Shown here: positions 13,626 to 24,889 of the stretch, piece by piece
Layout: every line of letters starts with the position of its first letter
Position numbering within the stretch: position 1 is the first letter of the stretch
DNA from: Acestrorhynchus altus
Taxonomy: Eukaryota; Chordata; Actinopteri; Characiformes; Acestrorhynchidae
DNA: 64,000 bases
Direction: 5' to 3'
Assembly (NCBI GenBank): GCA_034509495.1
Contig: CM067518.1
Coordinates: 4,560,528-4,624,527, forward strand
Program-made: the position numbers and the translations under genes
Notes under the pieces: generated by a model
What the model saw: the letters and a program-made list of their open reading frames with translations, nothing else
Database searches by the model: none
Told to the model about the DNA's origin: nothing

Positions 13626-14129
13626 TCTGTATATATTGTTGTTAAAGATGGCAACTTTACATAAACCACTGTAACTTTCAGTAGAAGCTTTTCTATTGGT
13701 CAATTCATCACAAATTCATGACACAATGTAAAGAATAGATTCAGTTTGTCAAAAAATGTACATATTTATATATATATATATATAGCTGAAAACCTAAAAA
13801 CATACATTGTTTGTCTCTCTTTTCTCTTTATCTTTGTGTCTCTCTCTGTCTCTCTGCTTCTTTATTTTTCTCTCTGTGTCTGTCTCTCTGTTGATCGGTC
13901 TTGGCTTAGAGCCCAGCTCTACATCTGTGACTCTAGCAGAGCTTTTCCACCACCAGCTCTGAATCCATCATGCAGATGAGTGCTGTAGATGGAAGCTGAA
14001 TCTGTCTGGTAGTGGTAAATCTTTGAGTGACATCAGCATGCTCCGCCAGACACTTTTGTGGCATTCGTGTGTGTCTTTGAAAAAGACAGACTCTCTCACC
14101 CCCAGAAAGGCAAATGCAAACTGCTTCGA

Positions 14130-14330
14130 GTACAGGTGGTTCTGAGTGAGCAAACATTTGGCGAAAAATCAAATGCACACATTTTGCTCCCATCCACTAC
14201 TGTAGTTGATCAGCCTCGACATGTTATGTGTTTGATTTTTTCCTATTTAGGTTGGAGCTGCACAGGGCAAAAGTGGTTTCTGACACTCTGTTGCAGATAA
14301 AAGCAGGCCAAAATTTTTTTTTTTGCATGG
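14130..14330 (+). repeat. Dispersed repeat shared with 3040-3260
   Basis: Diverged copy of the repeat at 3 kb, ending at a T run (14317-14326). No protein-coding potential. Confidence 0.5.
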
Positions 14331-14469
14331 TTCAAAACTGCAGTAACAATCATCTTGAAGTCAAACAGTCCTGCACAGTTTGACCCATTTAGTCCATAAC
14401 AGTGTTTTAAACAAGCTTACATTAACTCTTAGGACGTGAGATCCACACTTTGCATGCTGTTGTTTTATG

Positions 14470-14640
14470 CTGCCAAATCTATTACATCTCAAATGAAGAC
14501 AAATTTGAGTAGCCTATGATATCCTGAAATGAACAGTATCTATAATGTGTGACTGTCTCATATAAATACTTTTTTGGTGAATAAACGTATGTCAAACCAT
14601 GAAAACATCACACCAAATAATCATAGGGTTCTAAAGGTTA
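14470..14640 (+). repeat. Dispersed repeat R1, copy 3
   Basis: CATCTCAAATGAAGACAAAT TTGAGTAGCC, then TTTTGGTGAATAAACG and CATGAAAACATCACACCAAA; same order as in copies 1 and 2. Confidence 0.65.
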
Positions 14641-15879
14641 GGAGACTTGCCAATATGGTTTCTAGTCAAGAAAGATTTCGAGTGATTTCTTAGTAAAGTC
14701 AGTGGTTCAATACTGAACCATAAAAACTCACTGATTGGCTGGTTTACAGCACTGCAACGGTTCCTACAGAAGCCACATAGCATGGCCTTGCACTGCATTG
14801 CATAGCTTTGTTTAAAGCACACTGTGATCATTTTCATAATTTTTCCTGGATCGTAAGGATGCATATATCCTGTCTGTATGATGTGCAGGTAGCTGAAGAC
14901 ATAATAAAGCTGGTCAACTAGTGTTAGTGCTTGACCTAGCACCTAGACTTTCTCCCACATCACTTTTGACCTCCCAATTTTAACTTTGAACAAGTGGTGT
15001 CCAAAATTTCCACCTAGCTGTAGAGCACATATTCAACAGACCTCACTCTCGTAATGTCCACATATTTGTATATTTAGATGTTTTCTTTATCGCTCCCTTG
15101 ATCAATGCGAGTTTTAACCTGCACAGTAACGTGTTATTGCGCATGTCTCTTTTCCAGTGCAGGGCCAAATGGTAACTAAGGTCATGCCATACTGTTCCAG
15201 AACAGTGCCGTTTCTTTGCCCATTTGTTTTTCCATTTGCTGCCCTGCAGTGGAAAAGAGGCCACCGAGTTGTGCAGAACCTGTTTAGGCCTCTAGCTTTT
15301 GCATTCACACACTCGGTTATAATATTGTGTTAAATCGTACCCCGTGGTGTGGAGGCTGTACATCAAATAACGCTTTAAAATATGCTGCAGTTTTTCACTT
15401 TTCTGGTATAAAGGTGTTTCATGTAGAATTTTCTGAACTATCTGTCCATCATGTAAGTACACACAATGGAAATGTGCAAAGATGACCACTTTTGAAGATA
15501 AACGTATATCACCTTAGCAGTGCTCACAAGGACATAAAGAAGTTAAAGCAAGTTCACCCACAATGTTTCGATGCCCTGGCAAGTGTGTGTACTTGGTGTG
15601 AGTACTTAGGGTGAGTACTTGGCCCTGGCCTGGTTGTTTCTGTGTGTCGCTGCACTCGTTGTTTGTGTTGTATGTATGATGTTTTTTTCTCTCTCTCTTG
15701 TTGTGAAATATGCCTGAGAGGCTTGTGTACTGAAGCAAGACTGCATCTGCAGTGGCCCCCCAACCCCAGCTGCCCCAACTCCCCCCCTCAACCTTCCCAT
15801 CAGCTCTAGTACAGGGAGCAGGGAAAGGAGAGAGAGAGTGAGTGGAGTGGTGCACAGCCGCGCCTCCTTAATGACTCCC

Positions 15880-16020
15880 ATCCCTCTCCGTGCCACGTTA
15901 TTAATTAGCTCAATGATCCTTGCCGATGGGACCTGGGCGGCGGATTAGAGCCCCAGGCGGGCGCAGCAAAATCAGGAGTGGCTCTGCCTGAGCTGGAGAG
16001 GTGAGGAGTGTCTCTGGAGG
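15880..16020. promoter_or_regulatory. Enhancer-like block with homeodomain sites
   Basis: High-complexity sequence with TTATTAATTAGCTCAATGAT followed by a GC-rich stretch, between microsatellites. It looks like a conserved non-coding element, but conservation cannot be seen from one sequence. Confidence 0.3.
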
Positions 16021-16076
16021 ACTCATGCACTGCAGCCAGTATCACTCTCACAGCCCTGGGGGAACACATGGGCTAT

Positions 16077-16079
16077 GTG

Positions 16080-16112
<33 letters not shown>

Positions 16113-16176
16113 TTGTTTGTTTGCTGTGTGTATGTAAGTTTGAGGACAGGTGCATGGGCATAAATGAGAGAGATAG

Positions 16177-16236
<60 letters not shown>
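16077..16236. repeat. Two (TG)n arrays
   Basis: An interrupted TG array at 16077-16113 and a perfect one at about 16181-16236, separated by unique sequence. Open frames through them (125 and 85 aa) are artefacts. Confidence 0.95.
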
Positions 16237-16239
<3 letters not shown>

Positions 16240-16479
16240 AGACTATAACTATAGGGCAAAACCCCACAATGAGTGCACATTAGATTTTACAGTAGAATTG
16301 ACTGTGGCTGAAATCACATCCAAATTCAATGCAGGTGCTCCATACACATATTCCACAGGTCAGTACTGCGTTCTTTAGTTTTCATGGGATAAGGGAGCAG
16401 AAGACCCACCATAGTGCCTCTGTAACACCATCAGACCCAGTACCTCACTTGAGTTTGTAAGGTTGATAAATAACTGGAC

Positions 16480-16760
16480 CCTAGAGGACTGGTAACATGT
16501 GGTGTGGTCCAGTGAGTCATGATACTAATTGTTTTGGGCTGAGGCTATGATTTGTGTGTGGTGCACACCCCATGAAGCCTTGGAACCCAGTTGTCAACGA
16601 AGTTGGTGGTGGTTCCACAATGACATGAACCCAATCAAGAATTTAATGCATGTGGTGTAGAGGTCCATTTGCACCAGAGATCCTGCACCTAAAAAATACC
16701 TATGGGTGGCTGTCCAGCTGCCATTGCTCACTATCCCCCCAGACATGCTGTAATGTAGTA
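16480..16760 (+). pseudogene. Degenerate Tc1/IS630-like transposase fragment
   Basis: One frame reads LEDW-HVVWSSES (compare W..VVWSDES of Tc1 proteins). The rest is too decayed to place. Confidence 0.35.
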
Positions 16761-17049
16761 ATCTGAGGACCATACATTTCTAATATATAACAAATATTAC
16801 AAATATTTTTTTTTATATTTTGTCACCTTTACCTTAAAGTTACATAATGGTGTTTTTTTAATGACTTTATTTACATTTGTGTTTAGGCATTTTAGGCTGT
16901 GGGTAACTGGCTGTGATGGGAAGGAGTTTGAATTATAGCACTCTGACTACACTCCTGTCTCACACAGCTGTCTCTAATATAATGTACACTTCTGTCTATT
17001 TTTCTCAGTCTCCCTCTCTGACAGAAGAGGTTAGCTCCATTGGGTGTTA

Positions 17050-17480
17050 GTTGCAGCCTATAGGGAGTAGCAGGGCTGCAGTGTCCTGACTGCAATGCCC
17101 CATTTGCTGTCTCTCGACCTAACCCAGTGCAGCCCACAGCTGACAAAGACAGCCTCTCCTTTGGAGGTTTGATTGAGCCTCTGCTTTGCTCTGGACAGCA
17201 GAAGCCAGCGGCTCTTTGTCCTCCCATCCACTCTGTGTGTTTGTCTAAGGCCCAGGCCCCCATAGCACGTCCATTTGCATCAGCGTGATTGTCAAAATTG
17301 ACAAAAAATTCAAGCCAGAATGAGACAGCCTCTCCAGATGTGTGATTACGGCACAGAGCAAATGAACATAAATGTCACTGTCAGTGCGAGAATGAAGAAA
17401 AAGCATGTCAAACAAGCCGTCTGTGACGCCTTCTGAAGACAAGGGGACTCGTTTAGCATGTGAAAAGGAGAATCAAGGGG
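17050..17480. promoter_or_regulatory. Enhancer-like block with POU and Meis/TGIF sites
   Basis: Contains the octamer ATTTGCAT (17273-17280) and, about 10 bp on, TGATTGTCA facing TTGACA (17286-17303), an inverted pair of TGTCA/TGACA Meis/TGIF cores. The surrounding sequence is complex and repeat-free. Confidence 0.35.
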
Positions 17481-17613
17481 AAAGATGGTACAGTCACGTG
17501 ATATGAGCCTTGGATTTTGGCCCAGAGTAGTGGAGATCAGTGGAAAGGTCTTGATTGAGGATCAGAAAGGATCACTGGTTCATGGTTTCATCATTCTAGA
17601 GTTTGTTTCACAC

Positions 17614-17616
<3 letters not shown>

Positions 17617-17656
<40 letters not shown>

Positions 17657-17680
17657 AGGAAAGAAAGTAAGAAAGAAAGA
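17617..17680. repeat. (GAAA)n microsatellite
   Basis: About 15 units of AAGA/GAAA with a few changes. Confidence 0.95.
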
Positions 17681-18290
17681 TCTTTCAGTTGTGCAGAGCC
17701 CATTCCCGAAACTAAAACTGTGGGTGATGAGAGTTTAATCCCTTAATGTCTACAGTGTTATTATGGTCAATTTACTAGGAATTCAATTTGGAGTTCATAA
17801 TTATTGGTAATTATGTTATTGCATAATTTATTACATAGCTATATAATTTAATAATGTTACTATGCAGCAATTTAATATATCTCTGCCTGTGTAATAAATT
17901 ATTATGTAGTAATATTGTAATTTAACAACAGTATTTACATTACAGAATTATTGATTACATAACTAATTTTGTAGTAAGTTACATAATGAATTACATTTTT
18001 ATTTGAGTGTCATTCTGTTCTAATGGACATTCATATGCACCATAGATTGCAAGTGGTAGTAGCTCAGCAGAGAACTGGGCTACACACCAAGTATTCATTA
18101 CTTGGTACAATGGAACAATGACTCTCTAAAGTTCACCTTGATACTGATACTAAGTCTCAGATAATACCTGAACTCAGTACTGCTCTGACACTTCTTTCAG
18201 AACTAAGCTTAAATTAACTTTAATTGATATGATCTAATGATAAACAAAGCATGTTTCTTGTACTTGAACTAAACCTTCCAAGTTTTTCTC

Positions 18291-18805
18291 AGCACTGCAG
18301 TGGCACTGACACGGTGGTGGTGTGTTATTGTTGTGTGGTGTTGTTTGTGTTGGTCATCATCTAGTCCTTCATCAGTGCTCACAGGATGCTGCCCACCCAA
18401 GGCTGTTGGCTGGGCATTTCATGCTGGTGGACCGTTCTCAGTCCAGCAGTGACACTGAAGGGTTTCAACACTCCAGCAGGACCGCTGCATCTGATCCTCT
18501 CATTCCAGGACATACTAACACACCACACACGCTAACACGCCATCATCGTGTCAATGTCACTGTATTGCTGAGAAGGACTCACCACCCAAATAATACCTGC
18601 TCTGTGGGGGTCCTAGGGGCCCTGACCATTGAAGAACAGGGTGAAAGGAGGTTAACAAAGTATGCAGTGAAACAAATGGACTACAGTCTGTAATTATAGA
18701 ACTACAGTTGTGTGCTCCTGTGTAGTAAGAGGAGCGGATAGAATGGACAGTAAATATAAAAACAAGAAGGTGGTTATAATGTTATGGTTGATTGGTATAT
18801 GTATG
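18291..18805. mobile_element. Foldback MITE with Tc1-type end, 5'-truncated
   Basis: Ends in GGTTATAATGTTATGGTTGA TTGG, the same terminal inverted repeat as the family 1 Tc1 remnants. Its right half matches the inverted left half of the element at 61505-62440. No left terminal repeat is found near 18.2 kb. Confidence 0.65.
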
Positions 18806-19379
18806 TAAAAGGGCTTTCTAAAAGGCTTCCAGAAGACTCCAACTGACATTTTTGTTCACAAAATTGGTCACAGTCTCACCTATTACTCTTAGCTTTTAGC
18901 TGTTAGGTTAGCTTTTAGCCTTGCCCTTACTCACTTCTTAGCTTTCCCATAAAAGAAACAGGCCAGTTCTTTTAGTTCTGATGTATTACGCTCAAGTTTG
19001 GTTCCAATTCGTTTTCAAAGCAGTATATTTTAGACAGCAGAGATGATAATTGCTAGCATCTGCTAACAGGGATGTGTTGGCTTTTAGCCTAGCATGGATT
19101 CCTGCATGTACTCCCTGCGTTCTACCGAATTTGAACTCCCCTTCCTCAGACTCTGGCACAGGAAATCAGGCTTGGTTTAGGTAGAAATCTCCCAGAAGGT
19201 TCTAGACTCTCCTGTATACTGACCATGATATTGATGGCAATATTGAAGCCTGCAAGTCATATGCAATATCCTGGAAATGAAATGAACCAGCAGGAGAGAA
19301 TGATACAGAGAGGAATAATGAGATTTCGGTGTGTTGGCGGTGTGTAATATTCAGCTTTGGGTCAGTGCCATCTCCACAT

Positions 19380-19860
19380 CTGGCCAAATATATGAATGTA
19401 ATTTAGTACAGTAAACAGTCAGGCCATCAAACTCAGCCCAGGCCTCTGTCTGGGTCCACTGTCACATGCCGGTTGACTCTACATGTTTGAGAATCGATGT
19501 TTCCCCCGTGCTATTGTTGTGATGATGTTAACATCTCTGGGAGGTTACTCTCTGATATACTCCGTACACATGCCTGTCATACGTCTCTATACCGCTCTGA
19601 AACAGCTCCAAGGTGACAGCAACGCTCTGCCTGTGTGATTATTGACTGGGTGACCTCTGGGTGACCCCACTGGTGTGCGAGTAAAGGGCAGGGTGTTAGT
19701 GCATGGCGCACTGTCTGTCACACACGTCAATAAGGTGATGAATGGGGCCGGTGGTTATTAAAGCAGAATTAGAGCGGGGAGGGGTGGTGTTGGTGGGGGG
19801 GTTGCGATAAATGATGGCGCAAATGGCTCTGCAGTTGAGGGCTGGGAAGCCGGATGGCAC
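19380..19860. promoter_or_regulatory. Enhancer-like block containing a DR5
   Basis: Repeat-free, balanced-composition sequence with the DR5 match at 19651, Meis-type TGACAG and CTGTCA sites and a TTATTAAAG homeodomain-type site. It ends in a G-rich run near 19790-19805. Confidence 0.35.
19651..19667 (-). promoter_or_regulatory. Candidate DR5 RARE
   Basis: TGACCT-CTGGG-TGACCC, which reads GGGTCA-CCCAG-AGGTCA on the minus strand, fits RGKTCA with spacing 5. A Meis-type TGACAG lies about 40 bp upstream and CTGTCA about 45 bp downstream. It sits in the enhancer-like block 19380-19860. Confidence 0.45.
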
Positions 19861-20096
19861 AGCATCAGTGTCATCAGTCTTTATTATCCTCCAGGGAAAG
19901 AGAGAGGGAGAGGGAGGGAGAGTCAGAGAGAGAGAATAAGGTAGGGGAACGGTCAGAGCTCATCACACAGCATGTCCATGAGCACCTTAAATCCCCCTGC
20001 TGGACACAGTACCTTACCTGTACTGTTCCCCACTAATCAAGTCCCTATCTCTCTTTCTATCTTTTGTATCTCTCTTTATATCTCTTTTTCCCTCAT

Positions 20097-20098
<2 letters not shown>

Positions 20099-20133
<35 letters not shown>

Positions 20134-20160
20134 GCTCTCTCTCTCTCTCTCTCTCTCATT
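20099..20160. repeat. (TC)n array
   Basis: TC run with CGCGC and CATT interruptions. The overlapping long frames are artefacts. Confidence 0.95.
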
Positions 20161-20289
20161 CTCTCGCTCTCTGCTTTCTGAGCCACTGTTTCATTCTCCC
20201 TTTTCCCCTCCATTTTCTCCAGCACCGAGGGAGGGGAAGACCCCCTACTGCTATTAATCATGGTGAAGTCTTAAAGCCTGGCGGCATAC

Positions 20290-20300
20290 ACACACACACA

Positions 20301-20355
<55 letters not shown>
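20290..20355. repeat. (CA)n array
   Basis: About 65 bp of CA with a single G interruption near 20301. Confidence 0.96.
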
Positions 20356-20357
<2 letters not shown>

Positions 20358-20719
20358 TGGCTGAGTGGGCCAGGCCAGGCAGCAGTGGGTTCACTGCACA
20401 GTCACAGCATGGAGGGAGAGCAGGTGATTGGTGTAGGCCTCTGCTTTGGCCATCCCCTTAGCGACGTGTCGCCATGACTGCAGTTGGGAGTAGATGATGC
20501 TGCCATTGGTAATGGTATTCTCTCCCCGTACACCGGTGTTTCTTTTTTTCTAATTAGTACTTTATTTATTGGTAGCCCAGTTAATGTCTCTCCTAATTTT
20601 GGGATGCCTCTGTCTCCATTACGCAGAGCTTTGTTTGCTTTATACTCTGTTCTGTTGCTCAACAGAACCAACAGAACAAAAAAAAAATAATAACAATAAC
20701 ATATAGACACCTGAAGTCT

Positions 20720-20890
20720 GCTCTTAAAAATAGAAGAGCCAAAAAGGGTTCTTTAGATTGAGTAAATGGTTTTGTTACAGATGTGTGTTTTTGTGAAGTC
20801 TTTCTGTGAAAACAGATTACAGTTTCTCCTCGGACAATATGTCCAGGAAAAGAACCATTTAGGAACTGTTATGTTCAAGAGTAGTCAATT
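20720..20890. repeat. GTTC/GAAC foldback repeat
   Basis: CTCTTAAAAATAGAAGAGCC, AAAGGGTTCTTTAG and AAAGAACCATTTAGGAAC words typical of the MITE family repeated in the window. Confidence 0.5.
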
Positions 20891-22039
20891 CTTCCTGTGG
20901 TACAGTCCACAAATCCACTGAAACTGCCACTTCGTCGTGTATTCAGTGCTTCCTTTGATATGTGCAGTCTTTTAAAAATGATGCCATAGAAGACTCAGTT
21001 TTGGTTCCCTAAGCATGCATATTTGAATAAGAAATGTTTGTGAGTGCAAAGAATCTTCTGGGAATATTTTCACACACTTTTAAAAGTGTCCTAGAATGAA
21101 AGCTGTATTTATCTTGGCGTAGTTGAATAATGAGAGTTCGGTAACACTGGTGTGTTTTATTTCAGGAGATTCCAAACTGAGCTGTAAATGGGCCAATTCC
21201 AAAACCCTGTTCGAGTCTTGGCACATTTTATTTATTCCCTCAACATTTTCATACATTCGGTCCACTTTTGAAAACCTTTTGAGGCTATACTCAATGACTA
21301 CTTCAGGATTATATGTAAGAAAGGCTAAAAGCTAACCAACGCTGACTGGAAAAGGTTCAACCAGAGCAAGTGCTCCATACCAAGAATCCCAGGAACCACA
21401 TTGTAAGCAGGGAGTATCTGAAAAGACTAAAATATAATGCTAGGCCAACCTGAAATTCCAGAAGGGTTGATTGGGTGCTACACTAAAAGCTACCCCGGCC
21501 AACCACCTACAGTTTCTTCAGTCAGTTTACTACTCACTGTGCCAACAGCAACACCATTCATTAATATCAGCAATTAATAGAATAATTACAAAAAAATCTA
21601 TTCTTGTAAAATGCTGTGCAAGGTTAGGTCAGGCTAGACTTTGCTATGTTACATGGTTTCTGTGTTCCTTTGCGTTTAAGTAAGACTATTTTATGTATTT
21701 TATGAGGCCACCATAAAATAAAATTCAAGACTGTTATAGATAAAATAACTGTGCTTCATTTGAAACAACTAAAGTCACATATTTATTTTTAATAGCAAAT
21801 AACAAGTTAAAATAAATGGTTGACCAGCATGACCAGCATCACCAAGCTGTTTGACCAACACAACTAGGCATGAACCAAAATCAATTACATTATGCTGGTT
21901 AATCAGCTAGTTTACCAGGTATTTTTTCACCTGGGTGACTAGATTCTGAACCAACTTGACCATCAAAAAACACCTTAGACCATCTGAAACCAGTTACTAG
22001 CAAAAGCTGAACTTGATAGAGTTGAAAGAAATGTTTGAG

Positions 22040-22215
22040 CATGAAGAACTTTTTTAAACTTAAAAGAACCTTTTGGCTGTTCATAGTCACATATCATACT
22101 TACAAAAAGGATTGTTTACAGAACCTTGTGGGTCATTTAGGAACCCAAAATGCTCTTTTTCATGGCATTTTAAAAAGAGAACCTTTATCACCTTTGTGCC
22201 AGGAGTGTAAAATAG
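22040..22215. repeat. GTTC/GAAC foldback repeat
   Basis: AAAAGAACCTTTTGG, AGGAACCCAAAATGCTC, CATGGCATTTTAAAAAGAGAACC in family order. Confidence 0.55.
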
Positions 22216-22449
22216 CACTGTGTTCTTTAAAGCATGTTCTAGGTTACATTAACAATATTGATGATTGCCCATTAGAAATAGTTTATCTGCTGTACATCCT
22301 GAGTTTGCTGATCTGCTTTGATTGATATTTCTGCTATTGCTATTGTAAGTCTGTGCAGTTAATCATATATTAACTCAACCATGATTTTGGCCTCCGCAGA
22401 GACAGTGATGTATTTTGTTTAGTAAAATTTCCATCAAGATGAGTCATTA

Positions 22450-22625
22450 AAAGCTACAAACACTCCTGCACTCTTCATAAAAATGTGCCAGAAAGGGTTT
22501 TTTGAAGCAATGCATAGGAATGACCATGTTTGGTTCCATAAAGAAAGTGCTTTGAAGACCCATAATCTGTAAATGAGATTAAAGGTGATCGCGAATCTTT
22601 CACTGTCGTGTAGAAACCTCACAAC
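22450..22625. repeat. GTTC/GAAC foldback repeat, degenerate
   Basis: GGGTTTTTTGAAGCAATGCA and GGTTCCATAAAGAAAG match other family members; strongly decayed. Confidence 0.4.
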
Positions 22626-23029
22626 TGCTGTTTTTCTCTTTTTTGATGAAATTGGAATTGGAATTCATGAATGGACCAATAGAAATGTTCCACAATGACG
22701 ACTGACTTCCACTTAATATTTAAGTTTCATTTTTTTCCATGGAAAATACACTTTTTATTTGGCAAATGTAGGCGCATTTCTACCTCTACTTGATATATAT
22801 TTAAATAATTTAATAATTTTAATATAATTTAGTATATTACCATACATTAACATACATCTGTCAAATAAAATGAATATCAGATGTGCTGTAAATGCCAACA
22901 GGTAGTTCCAATTAAAACCAAGAACAATGATGTAACCTTTATTTCTAAGTATATACTAGGTACAGGAATTGCACATTCCTTATATATGGGTTGAGTTTTT
23001 CCTGTGAGAACCACCAGAAATGATACTGG

Positions 23030-23350
23030 CAGTTTGATAGATAATATACCATAACATTTAAACCTCCCTGCTAATATTTTCTTAGTCCCCCTCATGCTGC
23101 CAAAAAAGCTTTGACTTGTCAAGGCATGGACTCCACAAGACATGGCCAACATTACATGTTTCACCAGTTCATGAAATCAAACCAAATGGGCTAGCTTTCA
23201 CTCCCACACGCATCAGTGAACCTTGGGCACCAATGATGGCCAGTTCATTGATTGGCCTTCTTTAGAGCACTTCTTGCTGGTGCATTCCACAAACACTCCA
23301 CAAGCCCTGCCTAATGTTTTGGAGAGGTTCTGACCCAGTTGTCTAGCCAT
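23030..23350 (-). pseudogene. Tc1-like transposon remnant, family 1, minus strand
   Basis: On the minus strand it starts GAACCTCTCCAAAACATTAG, has a GAGTCCATGCCTTGACAAGTC block and ends near AAATGTTATGGTATATT. This is the start, C-terminal region and right end of family 1. The catalytic middle is gone. Confidence 0.7.
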
Positions 23351-24639
23351 CACAATTTGTATCTTGCAGAGTTGATTCAAGGATGAGAGCTTTAGCGGTG
23401 CTGAGCACCCAATGAGACCTGTGCATCCCCACCCCAACGTAAAAGGGGACCATTTTAACATAGTTTGCACTATGATTTACACCCAAATGGTAAATATAAC
23501 AGGCAAAAAAGGACAACTCCTCAAAACCCAGACCTGTTCTGTATTTTTCAGGGCATCTTGATTCCCTGCTATGGGAAATGAAGTCACATATTTTTGACCT
23601 TACTCTCTCACCTTACACACACACACACACACACAAACACACACACGACAAGTTCAGAGCTGGGCATCATCTATCTCATGGGGAGAGAACAAAATACTTG
23701 AAACTAAAAGCCAGTAACATTTTAAATCACTGATAAAATACAAATAATCTCAAAACAAAAATAAAAAAACCTCCACACTGCATGGGTTTCCCTACTAGTG
23801 TCACACTTGCATTGTTACAAACAATCTGATTGGCTCCTTTTGTTGAAGCAAGGGACTTTCACTGCAATCACTGTGTGAATAATAAGCTGATTGTCTCTTT
23901 TTGTTGAAGGGAGGGGCCATCCATAAAAAGACCCTCATGTGTGAGTAGGGTCAACCCCAAAACTATTTTGCTCTAATTTTTAGACACACTGAGACTATGT
24001 CCCATATAGTTCACGCTGAGTGTTGACCTCACGCGGCCTTACCTCGAATCATGTTGTAGGACGTAGTATATAATTGTCTTGCTACATCTTCATCTGTATC
24101 TAACGCACAACTGCCTCTGTCTAACTATATGCATCATTGATCAACTGAAAACTCATCTTTCGGAGACGAACCAGCAGGCCTGGATTTATGCTCTTTCCCT
24201 GTAAAAGTTCCAGAATGCTTAAAAGGACGTCTGGCCTTAAGATAAATACGACTGAGACTGTTTTGCTCTGTCATTCCCATAACGTAAGAGACTCGTAACC
24301 TCACAACTTTCACGTCCGCCCCCCACTGACCCTCTTGAGAAACCACCATGGTGTGTCAGCTGGGAGTTGCAGAAGCCAAGTCCATGGTAAGTGCTGTTTT
24401 CACTTCCTTTTATTTTCACTGACGATTATGGACTATTATTTATAAGCCAAGCCTTTATTTCAGACGCTGCTCTCATAAACATGGAGCATTAATTCCCTTC
24501 CTTCATAATTCACCATCCTGTCTGCGCTCTATATGCCTTTAATGTCTCACTTATCTCCATGCACTATACCTTTGAACTTGCACTGGCTAATGCTCAGCTA
24601 ATTTCCTGGTATAAACCTCCCAGCTCTTATTTTCCGTTC

Positions 24640-24840
24640 AGTCTCTTTATATTTGCCAATCAGATTAGTTAGTGGACGAGGCCCAATTTAACGGCAGCAC
24701 AGTTTGCGTTAAGGAGGCGATAATCCAAATGGGTCAAATGAGCCCTGGTGCACAAGCGGACGCATGCAATGGGTTAACTAATTACTGCATTAGCTGCTGC
24801 ACGACATAGGTGATCCGTCAGTGCTAGCATGTTCTCGACC
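24640..24840. promoter_or_regulatory. Enhancer-like block before the polypyrimidine tract
   Basis: Contains ATCAGATTAGTTAG, GATAATCCAAAT and a TAACTAATTACTGCATTAGC run of homeodomain cores in complex sequence. No coding frame is evident. Confidence 0.3.
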
Positions 24841-24889
24841 CACTGCTCTGGACGCTATCTTCCTCAAACACCTGCAATAGTGCAGCCCA

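Noticed and set aside
15514..15896. Overlapping 74-113 aa minus-strand frames
   Set aside because: No recognisable family and three frames open at once, which reflects composition, not coding.
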